Part shown: piece by piece, positions 1 through 12,386 of the stretch
Numbering within the stretch: the first letter of the stretch is position 1
How the letters are laid out: each line of letters starts with the position of its first letter
Assembly: GCA_002778195.1 (NCBI GenBank)
Contig: PCDI01000003.1
Location: 1,774,295-1,838,294 of the forward strand
Reading direction: 5' to 3'
Length of the DNA stretch: 64,000 nt
From: Raffaelea ambrosiae
Taxonomy: Eukaryota; Ascomycota; Sordariomycetes; Ophiostomatales; Ophiostomataceae
Program-made: the position numbers and the translations under genes
The notes under the pieces: generated by a model
The model's database searches: none
Seen by the model: the letters and a program-made list of their open reading frames with translations, nothing else
What the model was told of the DNA's origin: nothing

Positions 1-116
1 GACCACTCCCTTCCCCTCTTCCAGCGTCTCAGATCGGCCAGTCTGTCTCGAGCTCCCATCCCATCGATCAGTCTGCTACGAGCGGGGCGTCTCTTGCCGC
101 TCCCACGACTCCAGAA

Positions 117-2678
117 ATGGCCGCTGCCGAAGCTGCAGCGCCCGTTCCAGCCTCTAGCCCACCCCCAGCACCCACACCAGCCGACCACACTCCCAGCAAC
201 ATCTCGAGCCCCCTGACCGAGGTCGAGGACAAAGATGGCGAGCCAGACGACATGGACCTCGATGGTCCGCCGCAGAATGCCTCATCGCTGAGCAATGCCA
301 ACCTCGAGGACGACGAGGAGGGTTCGCGGGCCGCCCCATCACACACAGTCACCGACGCCGAGGAGGAGTCCGCCCTCTCTGAGATTGACCCCGACATCAA
401 CGACTCCGAAGCCGAGACCGAGAGGCTCTACGACACGCCCGAGAAGGCCAAGAACATCAAGGACGGCGGAGCGCGCGACAGCAGCCCCGAGACCAGCCCC
501 AGCAAATACCTGTCACAAAAGCGTGATCGCACCTTCCAGGCGAGCCCGAGCAAGCTGAAGCAGCAGATACGCGCTGATGTCGACGGCGACCAGGCAGATG
601 GAAGGCACGCCAACAAGGACGGGGCCCTGTCCGATGCTGTCGCAGATGGCGAGGATGAAGACAACGAGGCCGACGGCGAAGAGGAAGCCGTCGCCGACAA
701 GAGCAGCGGTCGCCGCCGCAAATCAAGCACGAAAGACCAAGGCAGCAACAACAACAACAATAACAAGAAACCGCCGAGAAACCAGTCGCCCTCTCCAACA
801 CACAAGACCACGGACGGCGAAGACAAGGAAGAGACGCCCGTCCCGCCATCCACGCGCAGCCAGCGGGCCAATTCAGACACGCGCAAGCGGAAGCGGTCGC
901 CCACAACCGACCCGTCCGAGTCCGACCAGCCACTACGGAAGCGAATTGGCCCAGGCGCCACCCGCGACAACGAAAAGGCGTCGGCCGAAGCAAATGGCGA
1001 CGAGGCGTCCGCCAAGCCACACAGCAACGGTGATGGCCATACCGACGGCGCCGGCGCCCACGACGAGCCAGCCGACCAAGCTGAGGCGTCAGCCGAAGGC
1101 ACCAACAGCGAGACCCAGCGGATCCGACGATCGAAGCGCGGCAACGCCAAGACCCGCAAGGGCTCAGAAGAAGAAGCCGATGGCGACGACGATACAAACG
1201 AGGAACACCACAGAGACGCAGCGGAAGACGCCGAGGCAGCCACCGCGGACGAGGATGGTGCGGGCGCAGCAGAAGATGAACACGCAGACGAAGTGGATGA
1301 AGAGGCAGAGCTGGCGCACAAGAATGAAGAAGAGAGTACGGACACCAATGATGATGACAATGATGATGACGAGACTGTCACGCAGCGCCTGCGGGCGGCC
1401 CAGATGGACAAATGGAACGAAGCTAACCACAACCAACTCGTTGCAGTGGAGCGGAAGAAGGCCGCCTATGAACAAATGCAGATGATCGAAAAACAGTTTG
1501 CGTCGTTCCGCGACAAGTACGTTGACTCTCTTTGTTATCCGCGAATCTTGACAATTGTGTCGGGATTTCTTAAGCTTCGGATTTCCTAATTAGCGCACAT
1601 ATTTTGTTTTTGCTGACAACTCGTGTCACATTATCCAGGCTCTACCAAGAACGCTTGGATCAGCTCAACCAAGAGGAAGCCATGCTGCTTGGCGACAACC
1701 CCACCCACCCCGAGTACCTCGCGATGATGCAGTGCGTGAACGACCGGCTCAACGAGAAGATCCGCCTGGTTGACGTGGAGTACGAGTTCAACATGGCCAC
1801 GCTGAAGCGTTGGGCCGTGGCGCGGCGGACGCAGATTCACGGGCAATACTTCCAGGCGATCCGCGAATCGCGTGAGCTGGTTCTCGAAGAGCTCGGCCGG
1901 CAGTGGTACCAGATCCAGCAGCAGCGGCGGAAGCACGCCAACACGATTCCCGACTTCGGCCTGCGGTTCCCGACCACGAAGACGCAGCGCATCAAAGACG
2001 CCGTCACATATAACAAGGAAGTTTCGATCCTCTCGGGCATTGCCAAGTACGAGGGCTTCCCGGCTGCTCCGCAGATCAAGGGAGCATCAGCAGGACAAGT
2101 GGACGACGACCTGGATGCCATTTCGGTAGGTAGCCGGCGGCGGTGTTGATGTGTACCTGGGAACTGTTGTGGCGGGGGAAAAAGAAAATCGTGTCAAGCA
2201 CAAGTGTCAAAAGAGAACGAATTGAACAAAAGAGAAACACGAAACATAAAAGACACATTAAACTAACCAAAACTGCTTTTCAGCGCGCGCGGCAAGTGGC
2301 ACAGCAACAGGCACAGCAAGCGCAGCAAGCACAGCAGGCGCAGCAGCAGCAGCATGCGCAGGTGTCAGCGCCGCAGCACCACGCACAAATACAAGCGCCA
2401 CCGCCGCCGCCGCCTCTGCCATCACAGGCGTATCCGGAGGCCATGGTCGCGGCTGGTGGAGGATCAGGCGTTGCTGGCGTTCTCGGTGGAGGAGCAGCGT
2501 CGTTCAATAGCCTTGGGGCAGCAGGTCAGCAATTTTTGGCAGACACGCCTTGGGCAAATCCTCATCATCCGTCACATCATGTTCATCGACAGCAACAGGA
2601 ACAACCGCAGGCGCACCTGCCAACGGCGGGCGGCCCATATCGTGGGCCGCTGCAACCGCCGCCGCCGCCGCCGCTGCC

Positions 2679-2712
<34 letters not shown>

Positions 2713-2988
2713 ACGCAAAGTCGGTACCCACCGGCGCAGGGAGTGCAGGCGGCGGCCGCCAGCCACAGCAGCACCAGCAGTACACAAAGGCAGCAGCAGC
2801 CACTGCAGCCGCCGGCGGCCGGTAGCAACGGTTCCCCGCATTCGCAAGCGCAGACCTCGCCGCAAAAGACATTCTACAACCATCACCACCATCACCATCA
2901 CCATCACCACCCAACGCCGCGATACAGTAACAGTGGTGCCCTCGACGGTAAGACGGCAAATGGCGATTCGATGGTGGTGACGAATTAG
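117..2988 (+). CDS. Sds3/Dep1-like subunit of Rpd3L-type histone deacetylase complex
   Basis: Three exons fit: 117-1516, 1639-2125 and 2284-2988 (863 aa from the first ATG in the window), with donors GTACGT and GTAGGT and acceptors CAG. Residues about 1-430 are acidic, Ser/Glu-rich and disordered, with basic nuclear-localisation-like clusters. Exon 2 (residues about 467-629) is the conserved Sds3-like coiled coil, including LYQERLDQLNQEEAML and the stretch from VDVEYEFNMATLKRW onward. Sds3/Dep1 proteins scaffold the Rpd3L/Sin3 deacetylase in the nucleus. Exon 3 is low complexity: Gln tracts, Pro runs and a His-rich run near the C-terminus. The frame stays open upstream to base 3, and a pyrimidine tract plus CAG sits at 10-24, so the true start may lie on an exon left of the window. 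The family call is good; the exact orthologue (Sds3 or Dep1) is not settled. Confidence 0.8.
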
Positions 2989-3873
2989 TTCATCCAGAAC
3001 GAGAGTCGCGGCGGCGCGCCATTCGCATAATGGTCATGCTCGTCGAGAGCCTTCTTCTTCGAGCAGACGGCAAGCAGACCATGCATAGTGTATAACAACT
3101 GTTTCTTATCGAACAACTGACGGTGCTAGACCCACGCCGGTACATATTTAATGGCGGGCACAGGGCTTGGTGCGAGCGGTGTCCTCTTGCTTCCTGTATA
3201 TTTTTGGGCGCTTTTTCTGTTCTTTTCTATCATGTCTCTCTTGATGACGTCTGGGTGGGGGAGGATGGACATTCGGCTGTTTCGGTTCCGGGAAATATTT
3301 TACGATACAGAAAAAAAAGTAAAGGAGAACAGCTGCTTCTTTTGCGGACGGGACATTCGGGCTTATGGTTTTTTTTTTATCCTTTTGTTGTTTGGCGTTC
3401 TTTCTATTCCCCTGGTAATTATGCTGTGGTGGTGTTTTTATTTCTTATTTTTATTTCTTTGTCATTCCTTTCTCTTGATAACGCACAAAGATCATGGACT
3501 CAGGTTCCCAGCTGGCTCTTTTATTTTTTTTTCTTCTTTTATTTGCAGTATATTTTGTGTTCCTGATTGCTTTCTTTCCATTTGTTCTTCAGATTCTACT
3601 TATTATACAAGAGGGTGTGTCTGCTATTGGTATATGGATTGCGCAGGACACGAGGTTTCTCGAAAACAGAAAAAGGGGAGATGTGGTGTGTGGGAATTGA
3701 CTCTTCATTCTGACAGGTGGTCGCCTTCCCGTGATTTTCGAAAGTGATGATATGTTTGTAGACCGTTTCATGCTGCAGAAACGGTAGCCGGCCCTTCTCG
3801 TCGCCGGTGTTGGTGGTAGTTCGAAGTCGTAAACTTCTCGTCGCTCGTCTTGGAGCCTGGTCATTGTCCCGCC
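2989..3873. other. Intergenic, T-rich convergent 3' region
   Basis: This lies between two convergent genes. It is T-rich (several runs of 8-10 T) and holds only low-complexity ORFs without family resemblance. It probably contains both 3' UTRs. No RNA gene or repeat was seen. Confidence 0.5.
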
Positions 3874-4306
3874 CTATTTCTTCCCTATGTTCTGTACTTG
3901 TGCTTGTATTTGTGACGGCTCCTGTGCTGCTCCCTGTGCGTGATTCTGCTGCATTGACGGCATGGGCTCGTCTGGCACCACGACGTCCTCGAAGTCGTCC
4001 TGGCCGATAGCGCGGATGGTGTAGGCGTCTGCAGGATGCGTTAGACAGAGTGTAGATATGGTAGCCGAAGAATCGCGAAGCCTGGTACTTACACACTCCC
4101 ACCGCAAAGGCGAAAATACTCAGGCCAAGGACGGTGTTCTTGACTATATATGGCCGGCGGGCACGGATGAGGGCCGGCGACTGGCGCAGACGGCGGTCGT
4201 AGTAGGTGCGGTGCTCGACTCTGGAGGCGTGTTAGCAGACTGCGGCTTGGCAGTATACAGACATAAAATTAAAGCACCCTCTTCCAAGATCCACATACCC
4301 AGACAT
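3874..4306 (-). CDS. COA3: Cytochrome c oxidase assembly factor 3 (Coa3), mitochondrial
   Basis: A small three-exon gene read on the minus strand: 4306-4299 (8 nt, including the ATG), 4220-4093 and 4028-3874, giving 96 aa. All junctions have GT/AG ends and keep phase. The protein starts MSGVEHRTYYDRRLRQSPAL, followed by the basic RARRPYIVKN segment. One membrane span follows (about residues 31-49, TVLGLSIFAFAVGVYAY), then the QDDFEDVVVPD motif typical of fungal Coa3. Coa3 is an inner-membrane protein that with Cox14 controls translation and assembly of Cox1. The tiny first exon explains why no single ORF shows the gene. It shares a 587-bp divergent upstream region with the Pta1 gene. Confidence 0.9.
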
Positions 4307-4893
4307 GGTTGCGATCTTGGGGTCGTTTTGGCAAGACTCGGCGGGGATTTGGATGATCGCAAAAGTTGGACGAGCCGACTTTGGAGAGAGACCGAAGCGA
4401 AGAATTACAAAGATGACTAACCAATGTGGTGCCACCAATTGACAAATGTAGTGCAGGTATCTCCCCGCTGTGTCGTCAGTAAAAAGTACCTACGGGTACC
4501 TCACCTGGGCTAAGCCTTTTTGGGATACTAGGGCGCTCGCTCGCCTGGTCGTGTCGCCAAAGCCGCGAAGACCCTCTGCATTCCCCCCAAGGCTTTGCAA
4601 CGTGCCTGTATTAAAAGCCAACCAAGTTTGGGCTCGACGAGTGTGCACCGCACAGACGAACGGAACGGCGACGACCGAACCACGACACGACCGATTGCAC
4701 GCGATACCCTCTTTTTCCGACCGACAAGCTTCCGCTGAGGAAGCTGCAGCGCCTTCTGGGGCGATGCCGCGAAACATTGTCGACGCCTGAAAAGTAGAGC
4801 CAAAAAACACAAGCGAAAACAAGAAACGAGGCAAAGACGCGGCCGGACCAACCCAGAACCTCGCCCACAACCCCCTGCTCCCTTTCTCACACC
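4307..4893. promoter_or_regulatory. Divergent promoter region between COA3 and PTA1
   Basis: A 587-bp interval separates the two divergent start codons. It must hold both promoters and 5' UTRs. No TATA box or named operator can be assigned from the sequence. Confidence 0.5.
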
Positions 4894-7852
4894 ATGGCGA
4901 CCGCGGCTGCAGCATCGACGGCTGTCGGCGCGTCGGTGACGGCCTCGTCTTCATCGGACAACACAGCAGCAGCCCCTTCGGCATCGTCCACAGCAGCCGC
5001 AACATCAGCCTCGTCTTCGTCAGCCACTGCCTCGACCGATTCTGTCCAGGAGCAGATCCGCCAGCTCAACGACGCCCGCAAGCTCGTCCTCGCCAATGTC
5101 AGCTACTACCCGTCCATTGTGCAGGGCATCCTGCCCATCATCAACCCGTCGTCGCTGCCGCAGCTGCGCCGCTGGGGCGCCGACTTCCTGGCCGAGGCGT
5201 TTGCCGCACCGGCGCTGCCCTCGCGCGAGAAGGAGACGCTGAGCCTGCTGGTGCTGGAGAGCCTCAAGGGCATGGTGGAGAATCCCAACGAGGACACGTT
5301 TGTGCTGCGGAGCATCATCCAGGCGGCCTCGAGCATCTACCCGCTGGTGTTGCGGTGGATGTGAGTAGCAACCGATATTTGACTCGTCCTTCCGACGTGC
5401 TAATTTTTCCCTTTTCTCCCTTCAGTATCAACAACTCGTACGACACACCGACGTGGGAACGGATGACGGCCATCAAGTCGGGCATTCTGCGGCTGTGGGA
5501 GTCGCCGTCCCCGTCGGTGAAGATCTGCTGCATCAAGTTTGCGCAGCGCGTGGTGCTGGCCCAGACCCAAGCTCTGGGAGACCAAAAGGTGAGGACGACG
5601 CACACTGAGACTCGGCAGACAGAAGCTCTTTGCTAACTTCGGCTGCTCAGCGCGATGGCCTCGACATTTCCCTCTCTCTCGTCCCCCCCAACCATCCTCT
5701 CCTCGACCCGCGCCATCTCGAAGCAGAAGCATCAGGCCTGCTCGACCGCATGCTCGGCGTTTTACAAGACAATACTAGGTAAGCTTGCTCAAGTACTGAA
5801 CGCGATGCTGTTCAGCCTGGCAAACACATTCGACCTAACCTTGGAAAACAGCGATGCTCTCATTGTCGACGCCACCCTCAACACTCTCTCCATCCTCGTC
5901 CGCACGCGACCGTCCACGACCAACCGCACCATCAATGCCCTCCTCAACTTCAACCCTCTCAAGCTGGCCACCGGCTCCATCACACCCCGGGCCCGCGTCA
6001 TGCTCAAGTCCATGGAGAAGACTGTCCGCATGCTTCTCATCCACCTGTCCAGGCGGGACCCCAACAACAGCTTCGTGCCCCGGATGCAGCAGCATATCGA
6101 GCGGCTCATGCGGTCACGTGCCGAACTCTTTGACGACCTCGGTCGCAAGCGCACGCTGGCCGACCAGCAGGCGGCGGCCTACGGCGATGCCAAGCGTCAA
6201 AAGATGATGGCGGCGGCGGCGGCAGCAGGTGGTGCTGGTGGCGGTATGGCCGCCGCCGCCGTACCCCCCATGCCGCCGCAGCCGATCCCACCACTGGGAC
6301 CGGGTCCGCACAGCCTGGCCGACATCTTCACGCTCTCGTCCAATGCCCAGCTACGGGCCTTTAACGCGTCGCACGTGCCGCTAGACCTGGCCACGAAGAT
6401 CAGCGCATCGACACTCTCCAGGCTAGACCCGCAACTGCTCGACCGGGCCGTCCAGGCGATCCGCGAGCGGCTGGCGACCCTCGAATCGGCGGCCGCTGCA
6501 ACACTCGACCCCAATACTGCGCCCCTGGGCGTCGACGTCGACGATGACGACGACGATTACGAACCTGATTTTTCAACGGCAGAAGATGCCGAGCAGATCA
6601 TGAACAAGCTCGACAACGAGTCAGGTGGTGGCGGTGTTGGTGGTGATGGTGCTGGCGGCGGCGGCGGCGGCGGCGGCATCGGTATCGGTATCGGTATCGG
6701 TAGCGTCGGCGGCGGCGAGAAAGATGCCACCGGCAAGGTCGACGCGGCATCACTGGCACTGGGTGCGTTCAAGCTGCCTGTCGCACCGCCACTGACCGCG
6801 GAGCAGACGGTCAAGGTGGGCGAGGCCACTGTGTCGCGCGTCTTCGATATGATGAAGATGTCCGAGGACGTGTCGTCGTCGGCTGTGGCCGTGCGCAAGG
6901 CAGCCAAGGCTGGTGGTCTTCACCGGGTAGCCGCGAGCTCGTACGACAAGGAGTCCTGGATCACGATTCTGACGCGGCTGGCAACACGGTCTGTGAGTGG
7001 GCTGGAAGACTGGGAGGACGACGACGAAGAAGACGACGACGAGCACGAAGACGGAGAAGAGGAGGAGGGTGAAGAGACCAAGAAAAAGCTGCTGAAGAAG
7101 GGGACAAAGGACAGGGCCGGTCAGGAAGTGGCTAAAGCCAACAAGTCCGCCAAGCCGGCCCTCAACGATAAGATCCGCGAGTTGCTGTTCCAATACGTGC
7201 TGGAAGACTTCCGCAAACGCATCGACGTCGCTGTGGCCTGGCTGTGCGAGGAGTGGTACAACGACCGGTTGGAGGCGCGGTACCACAACCTCCACCACCA
7301 CCACGGCCAGGATGGCGAGAGTAGTGAGGCCGAGCACCGCCACGGCGACATTGGCGCAGAGAGCGCTGGCAAGGGCCACTACGACAAGTGGGTGGTCAAG
7401 CTGCTGGACGGGTTCCTGCCGTACCTCCACTCCCAGGACAACAAGGTCCTGACGCGGTTTCTGAGCGAGGTGCCGGCGCTGAATGGGGCGCTGCTGCAGC
7501 GGGTCAAGAGCCTGTGCCGGGATCCGGCACTGGTGCCGGTGGCGTTGACGAGCTTGCTCTACCAGCTGATGATGCGACCACCAGCGCGGTCCCTGACGCT
7601 GGACACTATGCAAGAGATATGGGTCGAATGTGAGCCCCCCCCCATTGACTTGTTACGAAAACTTTCCAACACCTACTGACTCAAACCATAGTTGAGGACG
7701 CGCGACCGATGGCGACCAAGTACCTGGACAAGTGGCGGCCAGGCTTTGTGAAGGGACATACCGAAGCGGAAGCAGCAGCAGCTGCTGCAGAATCAAATGG
7801 AGCCAAAGTAGGCGAGCCAAGTACCGAAGGTGCTGCCGTGGCGGCCGCGTGA
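4894..7852 (+). CDS. PTA1: Pta1/symplekin-like mRNA cleavage and polyadenylation factor subunit
   Basis: Five exons fit with all phases closing: 4894-5360, 5426-5588, 5651-5778, 5852-7629 and 7692-7852 (898 aa). After an Ala/Ser-rich leader of about 50 residues, the symplekin/Pta1 N-terminal HEAT-like domain runs from about residue 50 to 320. It includes NYPSI-type helices, the TPTWERMTAIKSGILRLWES segment, SPSVKICCIKFAQRVVL and LDPRHLEAEASGLLDRML. The middle is Gly/Asp-rich and low complexity (a GIGIGIG run and an acidic tract encoded near 7015-7080). A second helical block follows, ending in KYLDKWRPGF. Pta1 is a nuclear scaffold of CPF that contacts Ssu72 and CTD-binding partners. The GT-ended fourth donor at 7630 and the short last exon give a better C-terminus than reading through to the stop at 7677. 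Confidence 0.85.
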
Positions 7853-9428
7853 GAGATCAAAACACGCGGACGGATCAAAAGAGAGAAAAAAAAAAGCTTG
7901 GGAATCAAGGAAGCCGGGGGAAGGATGCAATGAACGTTACGACGAGGAAAGATATGTCGACGAGAGGAAAGGGGGAGAGACGTACAAGAAACGTTTCTTT
8001 CTTGGGGGGTGGGGGTTCGCAATCCTTTCGTTCTACGGGGAACTTTGTGCTTTCACATGTGCAAATATTGTATCTTAAGTTGCATTACTGGGTCTGATTC
8101 TTTCTTCGTTTTCTTCATTGTTCCCATGGGCATGTCGCGCCCCATAGGGAAAAAGGATGGCTTTTTTTAAAAGCAAAGGGAAAGCATGCACCAAGGCATT
8201 TTTTGTTGATTCATCAACTATTCGGAAATGACGCGACTGTCTTTTGTATGATCTTTTTTTTTTTCATTTTTGCTTGAACTCTTGCCCATGTTGCACGTTC
8301 GTTGTTGCATTAGTTTTGTCCCACGATTACCCAAAACACTTCCTCAATGTAACCACAGGACATACAAGGAAACAATGATTTCCGGTCGAGAAAATAAATT
8401 AAGAGGGAAAACAAATAAATAAAATAAAATAAGACAACAAAGAAAATATTATTTACAAGCGGAGAAACAAAAGGGAGGGACGCGATAGAATATCGACAAG
8501 TTCGTTTTAATAAAAAAAAAAAAAGGATGAGAACATTGGGCAAAACAGGCAGGAGCGAGCCAATGCTCCCCAACTATTGTTTGCTCTCTTTTCACCTCGG
8601 GCAAGCACGTCTTGTTTCTGCATTCCGTACAGACTGAAAATGGCGCTAGCCACACACACACACATGAAACATTAGGCAGACAACTGTCCAGTGTCTTGGT
8701 CAGATGATGGGGCTTATCTCATAGCGTCGTCCGTGGGTGAGCAGCCTGTTGCCCAACGGTATGGTCGTGGCTGAGCGTAATGCGGACATAGAAAAAGAAG
8801 CACTGAAACAAGCGGAATACAGGAGGACGGAAAAGCGAAAGGGTGGTGGGATCTGGCTGTCAAGTGCTGCCTGTGGCGCAGAACAAGACGGGCCGTTCTA
8901 CGAAGGCAAAGACAGAAAAGAATGATGCAAAATGGACAGACTAAAGAAGGGGGACAATGCAGGAAGCACACCAGAGAAGGGGGTTCTAGTAGGACTGATT
9001 TCTGCGTGCTGGGATCGACTTACACGAAATGGCGTGCTCTGATTGGCCAACAAACCTAAATCATACCCTCGTACTTCGGTTTCTACGCCGCCTTCCCGCT
9101 CCAACAGCGGCATTCTCTGCACACGAGTCACGCTTGTTGCGAGCACAGCTTGCATGGATCAACACTCTTGTGTTCCTCCATCCGCAGGCACCGGAGGGCA
9201 ACAGAAGCTGAAATACGAGTAGGCGAGGCTCATGGTGGGTCCTTGGTCTTGGCAAGGCCCAGCTGGCTGCCCAGCTCAGTCCAACTCAGTCCAGGTCTCA
9301 GCTCTCCGATCTTTCAAAAGGCGGCCAAGTCCTACTCTGGCCCTCCCATCTGTCCACACATCCTTTCTCTTTTTTTCTTTTTTCTTTCTGGCGTACATCG
9401 TCTGCCTACTGATCTACCCATCGCCAGC
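7853..9428. other. Intergenic
   Basis: A 1.6-kb stretch with A/T homopolymers (for example near 8260 and 8513) and short ORFs that do not look coding. It probably contains the Pta1 3' UTR and the promoter/5' UTR of the next gene. A C/T-rich stretch at 9360-9390 precedes the next ATG. Confidence 0.45.
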
Positions 9429-11955
9429 ATGTCTGGTTACCAGCAGAACCAGCCATCCGGGCTGCCCAACGGCCGACGGCCAGTCCCAGGTGCCCAGCCA
9501 GCGCCGCTGCCGCCGATATCTCTCAACTTCCCACCACCGCCGCGCAGTCCAAACCCACCGCCAGAGTTGCCTCCTCGGCCGCAGCAGCAACAGCAGTGTC
9601 AGCATGGGTATGGGCAGACGCAGCACGGCCCTCCCACCCCTGATGCGCACCAGTCAGCACACCACCAGCCCTAACTACCACGACACTCCCCCTACTGCGT
9701 ATCAGGGGGGAGGCTACTACCCGCCACCGCCGCCGCCGCCGCCGCAGGCCAACAATCGTGGAGCGGGAGACGGCTTGCAGCAGCTGAACAGCATGCTGCA
9801 GTCCATGGACATGTCGTCGGGGACCGGGAACGTACCTGCTGCGACCAGCACAAGTCCAGCGCCACCACCCCATGCTTCAACCTCGTCCGCCGCCTCCGAC
9901 AGGGCCACCGCGGAGGCGGCGTCGGGAACACCGCTTGTCCAGACCACGGCGGGCCTCACATACAGGCCGTCCTCGGACGGGGCACCGCTGGCCGGCTCCG
10001 CCGCCGGGGCGCTCGCCTGCCTGGACCCGGGTCCCGACAAGCCCGTCTTCAGCTGCATCGACATGCCGGCGCGCTTCCCAACGCGCTGGTACGAGCACCC
10101 GGGCGCGCCCGGCGCCGTCGTCTGCTCGCGCTGCTTCGCCGACTACCTGCGGCCGACGCCGGCGCTCGCCAGCCAGTTTGTGGCCCGCTTCCTCGCCGAC
10201 GGCCAGCCGCGCCGCTGCCGCTTCAAGGTGCCGCGCATCACGCAGCAGCTGCTGCCGGAGGCGGTGGCGCGAGGCTCGCTCGACCGGCTGCTCGCGTTCA
10301 TGCGGCACCGCCTGGCGGCCGTGCCGGACTGCAAAGAGCAGAAGGGCGCGACGCGCAAAGAGTGCGCGCGCGAAGGCATCCGGTGGTTCCGCACCCACAA
10401 CAACGTGGCGGTGCCCGGGCTGGCCGTGTGCGAGGCCTGCTTCGAGGACGTTGTGTGCATCTCGCCGCTGGCGCGCCACTGGGAGGCCGATCCCATGGAC
10501 GAGGGCAGCAGCGGCCGCGACGACGACGTGTGGGCCTGCGACATGGCGGTGCCGTTCATCGCCAAGGCGTTTGCGCGTGCCACAGCCACAGCCACAGCCA
10601 CAGCCACAGCCAGCGCCAGCAACCACACCGACAGCTGGACGCAGTTCTGCACGGAGGCCAAGGCGCGCCTCCGGGTGCCGGCCTGCCCCCAGCAGACGGC
10701 GGTCGCGGCGGGCCTCCTGACCAACAGCTACAAATGGTTCGTGCCCGTGCGCGGGCCGGAGACCGCCACGATGTGCATGGCCTGCTACTGCGACCGCATT
10801 GTCGGGTCGGACCAGGAGACGCAGTGGAAGGTGGCCCAGCCGACCGGTGGTCTGTTTTCGTTCATACGTCGCAGCAGCAGCAGCAGCAGCAGCAGAAACG
10901 CCGACAAGACAGTCTCCTGCATCATGGGCCAGTGGCGCCTGGTCATGGCCGCCGCCGCGGCGGAGACCGAAGCCGAGGAGAAACGCGGCCGCGGCGGCTG
11001 GGATCTCTTCTGGCGCGCGCTGCACAAGATCGCCTATGAGGAGCCCGCCGCCTGCGACCGGGAAGACGACGCAGAGGGAACCACCGCCAACCACGCGGGC
11101 GGCGGCGACGGCCGCCACCACTGGTGGACCCTGCCGGCGCAGCCGCCGGGGTTCGCCGTCTGCGGCGCCTGCTGTGCGGGCATCCTCGAGCCGATGGGCG
11201 TGGCGCGCTTCTTTGTGCCTCTGGCCCGCCGTGCCGGCGAGGCGGCCCCGCGCACCACCACCACCACCATCTGCGCCCTGAATCCGCAGTCGTCGGTCCC
11301 GGCACACGTGTCCAAGCTGCTCGAGACGTGGCTGACGCAGGCGCCGGCGGCCTGGGAGGCGTACGCGGCCCACTTTGCCCCTGTGCCACGCTGTCCGCGC
11401 GACAACGGCGACGGCGGCCCGGACCGGGCGTGGTTTGGCTGGCCGGACTGCGTCATCTGCCCGGCGTGCTATGCGGACGTCGTGCAGGGCACGGTGCTCG
11501 GCCGCCCGGACACGATGCCCCTGCGCGGCGACCGCGTACCGCAGCGGAATCTCGTGTGCGCCCTGTACAGCCCGCGCATGCGCCAGGCGTACCGCGAGGC
11601 GTGCGCGCGCGACGACGCGACGGCGCTGCGGGCCGCGGCGCGGCGGCGGCAGGCCGTCTACCGGGACACGATCGTGGTGGGCCGGCGCCTGCTGAAGGAG
11701 CAGGAGGCGCTGGCGCGCCGGGCCCGGGGGATGCGGCTGCTGAGCGACGACCAGAACGCCGTGGGCCGGTCGTATGCCACGAGCAGCAGCAACGGGGTCG
11801 TTGTCTACAGCCAGGCGGGCTTGGGCACGTTTGCGAACCAGCACCTGCTCGAGGGCGCGCGTATCCGCCGTGCGGCCGACCAGCTGACCACGGGCATTCG
11901 CAGCAAGGGCGCGGAGATCCGGCAGCTCGTGGCGCGGTGGCGGGAGGTGGAGTGA
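9429..11955 (+). CDS. Fungal multi-CxxC protein of unknown function
   Basis: Two exons are proposed, 9429-9607 and 9669-11955 (821 aa). The start lies in one frame and the body in another, and a 61-nt intron (GTATGG...CAG) joins them in phase. A 46-nt intron ending at 9653 also works. The first 190 residues are Pro/Gln/Ser-rich. The rest carries five similar modules, each built on a CxxC followed by an aromatic or Cys and usually Asp: CSRCF near residue 209, CEACF near 312, CMACY near 428, CGACC near 556 and CPACY near 655. This pattern suggests repeated metal-binding units. The C-terminal 80 residues are helical and charged. I recall similar unnamed proteins in ascomycetes but cannot assign a role. 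Alternative: some databases label relatives as membrane proteins, but I see no convincing span. Confidence 0.7.
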
Positions 11956-12386
11956 ATGGGTACGCGGGGGGGTAGAGGGGATGGGAACGCGGGGGGGAGG
12001 GGGGGGTTGAGTGAAGGGGAACGCGGAGGGGATGTACGTACGATTCGATGGCTTCCGTAGTGTGTGTAAATGGATGGAAACGAGGCCGTCTGGGCGGCTC
12101 ACGGAAGCGGGAAAAAAATCAATAAAAATAGGTCAAAATAATTAATTAAATGGGAAAGTCGAATAAAGTCCGCGTGCACCCAAAACTCTCCCAACCAATC
12201 TCGTCTCCTCTTCAACACAACCACACACTGTACACCGTCGCGAGGACCAGGATAGACTTATCCGTCGCCACGACAATACGAAAAAGGCTCGCTTGCCTTC
12301 GCCAGAAGCGACGAGGGCCCCCAACTGCCAAGGCGGAAAGCCAGCCGGTGTGTTCCTGTTCACAGACACACAAGACACAAACAACC
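11956..12386. other. Intergenic, G-rich then A/T-rich spacer
   Basis: A tandem-oriented spacer. The first 60 bases contain runs of 5-7 G. The remainder is ordinary and carries the promoter and 5' UTR of the oligoribonuclease gene. Confidence 0.4.

Noticed and set aside
3123..3747. Overlapping plus-strand hydrophobic ORFs
   Set aside because: They are Phe/Leu runs produced by T-rich 3' UTR sequence; no start context or family resemblance.
9877..12102. 741-codon minus-strand ORF
   Set aside because: It is the antisense shadow of the GC-rich multi-CxxC gene, has Arg/His/Ala-rich low-information sequence and no motifs.
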